From Pseudodesulfovibrio thermohalotolerans (lineage in GTDB: Bacteria > Desulfobacterota > Desulfovibrionia > Desulfovibrionales > Desulfovibrionaceae): a DNA stretch of 64,000 nucleotides. Positions 60,029-64,000 of the stretch are shown here, piece by piece. The stretch's first letter is position 1; each line of letters opens with the position of its first letter. The stretch is from positions 1,096,001 to 1,160,000 of the forward strand of contig NZ_CP120635.1 of NCBI RefSeq assembly GCF_021353295.2, given 5' to 3'. The position numbers and the translations under genes were made by a program. A model generated the notes under the pieces. It did no database searches. It was not told the DNA's origin and saw nothing but the letters and a program-made list of their open reading frames with translations.

Positions 60029-60625
60029 CTAAGCTGTTAGCGCTTTGACGCCGAGCTCCAGCGCTTTGAGGTTCACGGCCTGAAGCTTTGCCGGGAGGTT
60101 GGCCTTGATGGCGGCCTCCAGGGCCTCGGGTCCGAAGGGCAGTTCACCGGCCGCGCAAAGCGCGCCGAGCATGGCGATGTTTCCGGACTGCACCGCGCCC
60201 GCTTCGAGGCCGATGGACTGGTTGGCCATGAAGTACGCTTTGCTTGTGCAGGCCTGAACGGCTTTTTTGATGTCGTCGATGGTCGGGCAGTCCTGCTTGC
60301 CCATGGCAACGGACAGGGGCGGCATGAACTCGGTGGACGAGACCACCAGGCCGCCCTGACGCAGATAGGGCAGGGCGCGCATGGTTTCCATGGGCTCGAA
60401 CCCGAGCAGGATGTCGGCTTCGCCGTGCCCGATCTTGGGCGACTTGCACCCGATGAGGACGGTGGATTCGACCACGCCGCCGCGCTGGGCCATGCCGTGA
60501 ATCTCGCCGGAGGTCACGGTCAGTCCCTGGCTGAGGACGGTCTTCGCCAGCAGGGTGGTTGCGGTCAGGGTGCCCTGGCCGCCCACGCCGGTCATGAATA
60601 TGCGGATTTTCTTGGTATCGGGCAT
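60029..60625 (-). CDS. iorB: Indolepyruvate ferredoxin oxidoreductase beta subunit
   Basis: 198 aa from the ATG at 60625. The gamma-type domain is recognisable by FMTGVGGQGTLTATTLLAK and GEIHGMAQRGGVVESTVLIG. With IorA it oxidatively decarboxylates aryl pyruvates (from Trp, Phe, Tyr) to acyl-CoA and reduced ferredoxin. It starts 2 bases after the iorA stop. A longer open frame upstream lies in iorA and is not used. The stop lies 9 bases before the activator gene. Confidence 0.95.
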   Translation of the reverse strand: MPDTKKIRIFMTGVGGQGTLTATTLLAKTVLSQGLTVTSGEIHGMAQRGGVVESTVLIGCKSPKIGHGEADILLGFEPMETMRALPYLRQGGLVVSSTEFMPPLSVAMGKQDCPTIDDIKKAVQACTSKAYFMANQSIGLEAGAVQSGNIAMLGALCAAGELPFGPEALEAAIKANLPAKLQAVNLKALELGVKALTA

Positions 60626-60627
60626 GA

Positions 60628-62463
60628 TTAGCTGCCTCTCTTCTTGGCTTTGATGTGTCCGCAGACCTGGAGGCAGAGCATGCAGCCGTTGCACAGGATG
60701 GGGTTGACCGCGGCCTTGCCGCCTTCCTTGTACATGGCCGGGCACGCCAGCTTGTCCAGACAGTCGAAACGGCCGGTGCAGGATTCGGACACATAGGCCA
60801 CCTGCGGAGCGACCTTCTTGTAGACCCGGCGGGTGAAGAGCGGGCAAGGCTCCTTGGCGATAAGCACGCGCACGCCGGACATTTCCTTGAGTTCTTCCAT
60901 GGCGGCCATGGTCTTCTTCTGGTTGAACGGATTGACCGTGCGTACCTCGGCGACGCCCAGGCCTCGCACTGCGGACTCGATGTCCAGCGGATGGTCGTTG
61001 TCGCCGAGAACGGTCCGGTCCACGCCGGGGTTCGGCTGGTGGCCGGTCATGGCCGTGGTCCGGTTGTCCAGGATGACGATGAGCACGTCATGGGAGTTGA
61101 AGACGGCATTGGCCACGCCGGTCAGGCCGGAGTGGAAGAAGGTGGAGTCGCCGATGAAGGAGACCACCGTCTGGCCGGACGCCTTGGCCAGTCCGCCGCC
61201 CGCCGAGATGGAGGAACCCATGCACAGCAGAAAATCGGCGGTCTGCAACGGAGGCAGCAGGCCGAGGGTGTAACAGCCGATGTCCGAGGAGTAGACCGCG
61301 TCGTCGCCGAAGACCTTGCGGGCGGCGTAGTAGGTGCCGCGGTGCGGGCAGCCCGCGCAGAGGTTCGGCGGACGGCCGGGCAGATCGGGCAGGGAGCATT
61401 CGCAGGTTGGCACCGGCGTTTCGCCGAGCCCCTCGCGGATGACGTTCTCCACCATGGTGACGTTGAATTCGCCGTTGCGGGGCAGCACTTCCTTGCCCTT
61501 GATCTCGATGGACAGGCCATTCTGCTGGGCCAGGACGCGGAGATCGTTCTCCAGGACCGGCTCCAGCTCCTCGACCACCAGGACCGTGTTCACGGACTTG
61601 AGGAAGTCGAGGCACAGGCGTTCGGGCAGGGGGTTGGTGAAGCCGAGTTCCAGAACCTTGACCTTGTCGGTCAGGCCGGAGTTCTCCAGGGCGTCGGCCA
61701 CGTAGGCTCGGCTGATGCCGGAGCAGACGATGCCGAAGCCGCCGGTGCCGGTCACGGTGTTGTACGGGGAGTTCTCGGCCTCTTCGCGCAGGGCTTCCAT
61801 GCGTTCCATGAGGCGGATGTGCATGGGCCGGGAAAAGGCCGGGATGGGTACGAAATGAGACGGGTTGCGCTTGAAGCCCTCGGGCTTGGCCGGGGCCGGA
61901 GCCGGGCCGAATTCGACCGGGCCGCGCAGATGGTTCACGCGGGTGGTGGTGCGCAGCAGCAGCGGCGCGCCGTGCTTCTTGGAAATGCGCAGGCCGTCGC
62001 GGGCCATGTCCTTGGCCTCCTGGGCCGAGGCGGGCTCCAGCACGGGCATACCGCCCAGCCGGGCGTAGATGCGGTTGTCCTGCTCGTTCTGGCTGGAGTG
62101 ACAGCCGGGATCGTCGGCGGACAGAAGCATCAGGCCGCCGGGCGCGCCGACGTAGCACAGGGTCATGAGCGGGTCGGCGGCCACGTTTACGCCCACGTGC
62201 TTCATGGTGCACATGGACATGGCGCCGCCCAGAGTAGCGCCGCCCGCGACCTCCAGGGCGACCTTCTCGTTGACCGAGTACTCGAAGTAGTAGTTGCCGT
62301 CGGGCGAAATGCGGTAGAGCGTGTCGGGCACTTCGCTGGAGGGGGTACCGGGGTAGCAGGTCACCACCTGGATGCCCGCTTCAACGGCGCCGCGCACGAT
62401 GGCTTCGTTGCCGAGGAGCAGATGGGTGTCGCCGGGGGTGTCACCCAAGAGCGGATTTGCCAT
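60628..62463 (-). CDS. iorA: Indolepyruvate ferredoxin oxidoreductase alpha subunit
   Basis: 611 aa. LLLGNEAIVRGAVEAGIQVVTCYPGTPSSE starts the pyruvate-ferredoxin oxidoreductase-like domain; CMGSSISAGGGLAKASGQTVVSFIGDSTFFHSGL is the TPP-binding part. The C-terminus carries a four-Cys ferredoxin motif CNGCMLCLQVC plus CLDKLAC, ligands for one or two [4Fe-4S] clusters. Starts ATG at 62463, 59 bases after the YfgM-like gene. Allows ferredoxin-linked breakdown of aromatic amino acids or their reductive synthesis from acyl-CoA. Confidence 0.96.
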   Translation of the reverse strand: MANPLLGDTPGDTHLLLGNEAIVRGAVEAGIQVVTCYPGTPSSEVPDTLYRISPDGNYYFEYSVNEKVALEVAGGATLGGAMSMCTMKHVGVNVAADPLMTLCYVGAPGGLMLLSADDPGCHSSQNEQDNRIYARLGGMPVLEPASAQEAKDMARDGLRISKKHGAPLLLRTTTRVNHLRGPVEFGPAPAPAKPEGFKRNPSHFVPIPAFSRPMHIRLMERMEALREEAENSPYNTVTGTGGFGIVCSGISRAYVADALENSGLTDKVKVLELGFTNPLPERLCLDFLKSVNTVLVVEELEPVLENDLRVLAQQNGLSIEIKGKEVLPRNGEFNVTMVENVIREGLGETPVPTCECSLPDLPGRPPNLCAGCPHRGTYYAARKVFGDDAVYSSDIGCYTLGLLPPLQTADFLLCMGSSISAGGGLAKASGQTVVSFIGDSTFFHSGLTGVANAVFNSHDVLIVILDNRTTAMTGHQPNPGVDRTVLGDNDHPLDIESAVRGLGVAEVRTVNPFNQKKTMAAMEELKEMSGVRVLIAKEPCPLFTRRVYKKVAPQVAYVSESCTGRFDCLDKLACPAMYKEGGKAAVNPILCNGCMLCLQVCGHIKAKKRGS

Positions 62464-62522
62464 TTTGCCTCTCCTGCGGCCGGACGTCTTCGCGTTCGGC
62501 CTCTTTTTTGATTGAAGATTGG

Positions 62523-63176
62523 TTATTCGTTTTCCAGCTGGGAAATTTTGTACTCGATGAAGGGCTTGTCGCCGATCTTCTCGCTGTCCAGCTTCTTGTA
62601 GGCGGCCAGAGCCTCGGCCTTGTCGCCGGCGGCTTCGGCAGCCAGCGCGAGCTGACGGTAGACCGGCACCGTGTATGCCTCGGAGGCTTCCTGGGCCAGT
62701 GCCTTCATTTCCTTGAGGGCGTCGGCGCCGTGTCCGGCCAGGGTCATGGCCTTGGCCTTGCCGAGGCGGGCGACGAACTTCATCTCGCCGTCGGTCAGGC
62801 CGATCAGGTCGTTCCAGTAGCCTTCGGCTTTGGCGTACTCGCCCATGGTCATGGCGGTCTGGGCAGCCTCAAGGGTCACGGCGGGCCGGACCGAGGACGG
62901 GACGTCGCCGAGCATGGCTTCAAGTTTGGCCAGCCGGTCGGCCCCGGTGGCGGAAACCAGGATGTCGCCGAGCTTTTCCTGGGCGGTGGCGGTCGTGCTT
63001 GAATTGTAGGCCTTGAAGCCCGCGTAGGCGGCGGTCACGACCAGGATGACGCAGACCGCGGCGATGAGCTGCTTGCGGTACTTGAATGCGGCTTCGAGAA
63101 CGGGGTGCAGGGATTCGGGGGTGCGCGCCTCGATATCGGCCAGCACGTCGGGTTGGACGGGATTGGTTGCAGCCAT
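62523..63176 (-). CDS. Single-pass membrane protein with TPR-like region (YfgM/TPR_21 type)
   Basis: 217 aa from the ATG at 63176. A cytoplasmic segment is followed by a membrane helix at about residues 33-55 (LIAAVCVILVVTAAYAGF) and a soluble alanine-rich helical region with TPR-like periodicity (EYAKAEGYWNDLIG, HGADALKEMKALAQ, GDKAEALAAYKKL). This matches YfgM-like ancillary SecYEG factors, but only at the level of layout. First gene of the operon with iorAB and the sigma54 activator; a good promoter lies upstream. A longer frame to 63347 has no support. Confidence 0.75.
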   Translation of the reverse strand: MAATNPVQPDVLADIEARTPESLHPVLEAAFKYRKQLIAAVCVILVVTAAYAGFKAYNSSTTATAQEKLGDILVSATGADRLAKLEAMLGDVPSSVRPAVTLEAAQTAMTMGEYAKAEGYWNDLIGLTDGEMKFVARLGKAKAMTLAGHGADALKEMKALAQEASEAYTVPVYRQLALAAEAAGDKAEALAAYKKLDSEKIGDKPFIEYKISQLENE

Positions 63177-63509
63177 GGTTTTGTCATGCCTCCATGAGGG
63201 TGATTTTCTAGATGGGCGGGCCGGGAATCGAGGCCCGGCAACGCAGAGGGCTTGATAAGCAAAATTGTAAAAAAGGTCAAAGCCTATTTTGGAAATAGGA
63301 CGGAATTCCGCCAAATAACAGGCAGCGGAAACGGGCGGTTTTTGCAAAAAATAACAAAAAAAGTAAATTGATCTGGTGCAGTCAAACCAAAGCGTATTCG
63401 GTGGATGAACACGGGAATTGACTTTGGCCCCCGCCCGAGGTTAGCAAAATGAGCCTGCCGGGACTGAATTTCATTCGTCGGCGGACGACATTTTTCAAGG
63501 AGATCGAAC
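63177..63509. other. 333-base divergent intergenic region
   Basis: Holds the minus-strand promoter above, an AT-rich centre (63255-63375), an inverted repeat TTCCGC...GCGGAA at about 63304-63328, and a possible plus-strand TTGACT at 63418 for proA whose -10 is weak. No gene is seen. Confidence 0.4.
63252..63280 (-). promoter_or_regulatory. Sigma70-type promoter of the YfgM-like/ior operon
   Basis: Minus-strand TTGACC (63280-63275), 17 bases, TATCAA (63257-63252); about 70 bases of leader before the ATG at 63176, including a CCGGGCC...GGCCCG hairpin. Confidence 0.6.
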
Positions 63510-64000
63510 ATGGATATTCGCGAACAGATGGTGGAGATGGGCAAGCGCGCCAAGGCGGCGTCGCGCAAGCTTTCCGCGTCCTCGGGCAAGGCCCGGCAGG
63601 ACGCCTTGCTGATTCTTGCCGACCTGCTCGAATCCGAGGCCCCGGCCATCGGGGAGGCCAACCGGCTCGATCTCGACGCTGCGGCGGAGCGCGGTCTGGA
63701 CAAGGCGCGCGTACAGCGGTTGACCATTTCCGAGAAGGTTCTCAGCTCCATGATAAAGGGATGCCGCGACGTGGCGGCCATGGCTGACCCCGTGGGCGAG
63801 ATCGAGTCCATGGTCAAGCGGCCCAACGGGATGCTTGTGGGCCGTATGCGCGTGCCTCTCGGCGTGGTGGCCATGATTTACGAATCCCGTCCCAACGCCA
63901 CGGTCGACGCGGGCATTCTCTGCCTCAAGGCGGGCAACGCGGTGATTCTTCGCGGCGGCTCCGAGGCGTTTCATTCCAACAAGTGCCTGGCCGGACTCAT
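63510..64000 (+). CDS. proA: Gamma-glutamyl phosphate reductase ProA (5' part)
   Basis: The first 163 codons are in the window; the gene runs off the end. Starts MDIREQMVEMGKRAKAASRK, continues with LGVVAMIYESRPNATVDAGILCLKAGNAVILRGGSEAFHSN, the N-terminal NADPH-binding part of ProA (aldehyde dehydrogenase superfamily). Reduces gamma-glutamyl phosphate to glutamate-5-semialdehyde in proline synthesis. AAGGAGATCGAAC lies just before the ATG at 63510. The catalytic Cys lies beyond the window. Confidence 0.97.
   Translation, partial: MDIREQMVEMGKRAKAASRKLSASSGKARQDALLILADLLESEAPAIGEANRLDLDAAAERGLDKARVQRLTISEKVLSSMIKGCRDVAAMADPVGEIESMVKRPNGMLVGRMRVPLGVVAMIYESRPNATVDAGILCLKAGNAVILRGGSEAFHSNKCLAGL

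Overview
The window is a GC-rich (roughly 60-65 percent by eye) chromosomal segment from a strictly anaerobic Gram-negative bacterium, most likely a sulfate reducer of the Desulfovibrio/Pseudodesulfovibrio group (Desulfovibrionales). The best evidence is a Tat-exported periplasmic [NiFe] hydrogenase with its own protease and HypC, a class III (glycyl radical) ribonucleotide reductase with its radical-SAM activase, indolepyruvate:ferredoxin oxidoreductase, and LUD/lactate-oxidase type lactate genes, beside lipid A and heptose genes that show an outer membrane. No rRNA, tRNA, CRISPR array or complete insertion sequence was found.

Layout. 1-5.2 kb: conserved minus-strand cluster rpmH-rnpA-yidD-yidC-khpB-mnmE, with a strong promoter upstream of rpmH. 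5.3-9.5 kb: LUD protein, ApbE-like UPF0280 protein, acetyltransferase and a membrane PAS/GGDEF diguanylate cyclase. 9.5-15.2 kb: hynBA hydrogenase with a long leader, a membrane protein, a broken SMR efflux gene, then hypC and the hydrogenase protease facing it. 15.2-21.5 kb: TPP-dependent decarboxylase-like enzyme, isocitrate dehydrogenase (TTG start), CobB-type sirtuin, and a type 2 tryptophan synthase beta chain behind a leader with an intrinsic terminator. 21.5-32.3 kb: GH3 glycosidase, rhomboid protease, a zinc/manganese-type ABC transporter pair, several lineage-specific hypotheticals, purU and gmhA, separated by copies of a dispersed palindromic repeat. 32.6-36.2 kb: nrdD-nrdG, then a 720-base AT-richer region ending in a near-consensus sigma54 promoter and a small ORF. 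36-43.4 kb: MscS channel, metallophosphoesterase, a 182-bp tandem repeat, an amino acid permease, and an FCD-type GntR regulator with a clear operator driving a lactate-oxidase-like gene and a TauE/SafE transporter. 43.4-53 kb: envelope genes (glycosyltransferase, lpxB, Gfo/Idh/MocA oxidoreductase, BON lipoprotein, ArnT-like transferase, PAP2 phosphatase, Maf-type flagellin glycosyltransferase). 53-58.4 kb: a cysteine synthase fused to a degenerate cysteinyl-tRNA synthetase, an AT-rich island with a frameshifted SEC-C gene, MsrAB, and a SLOG-like protein. 58.4-64 kb: operon of a YfgM-like protein, iorA, iorB and a sigma54 activator, then the start of proA.

The items most worth following up are the CysK/degenerate-CysRS fusion (53119-55398), the sigma54 promoter aimed at a small ORF antisense to the mscS-type gene (35955-36173), rnpA whose only standard start codon lies inside rpmH, the attenuator-like leader of trpB2, the SEC-C gene with two compensating homopolymer shifts, and two families of intergenic palindromic repeats, one expanded as a 182-bp tandem array. 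Functions are assigned by recognising motifs by eye; no database search was possible.
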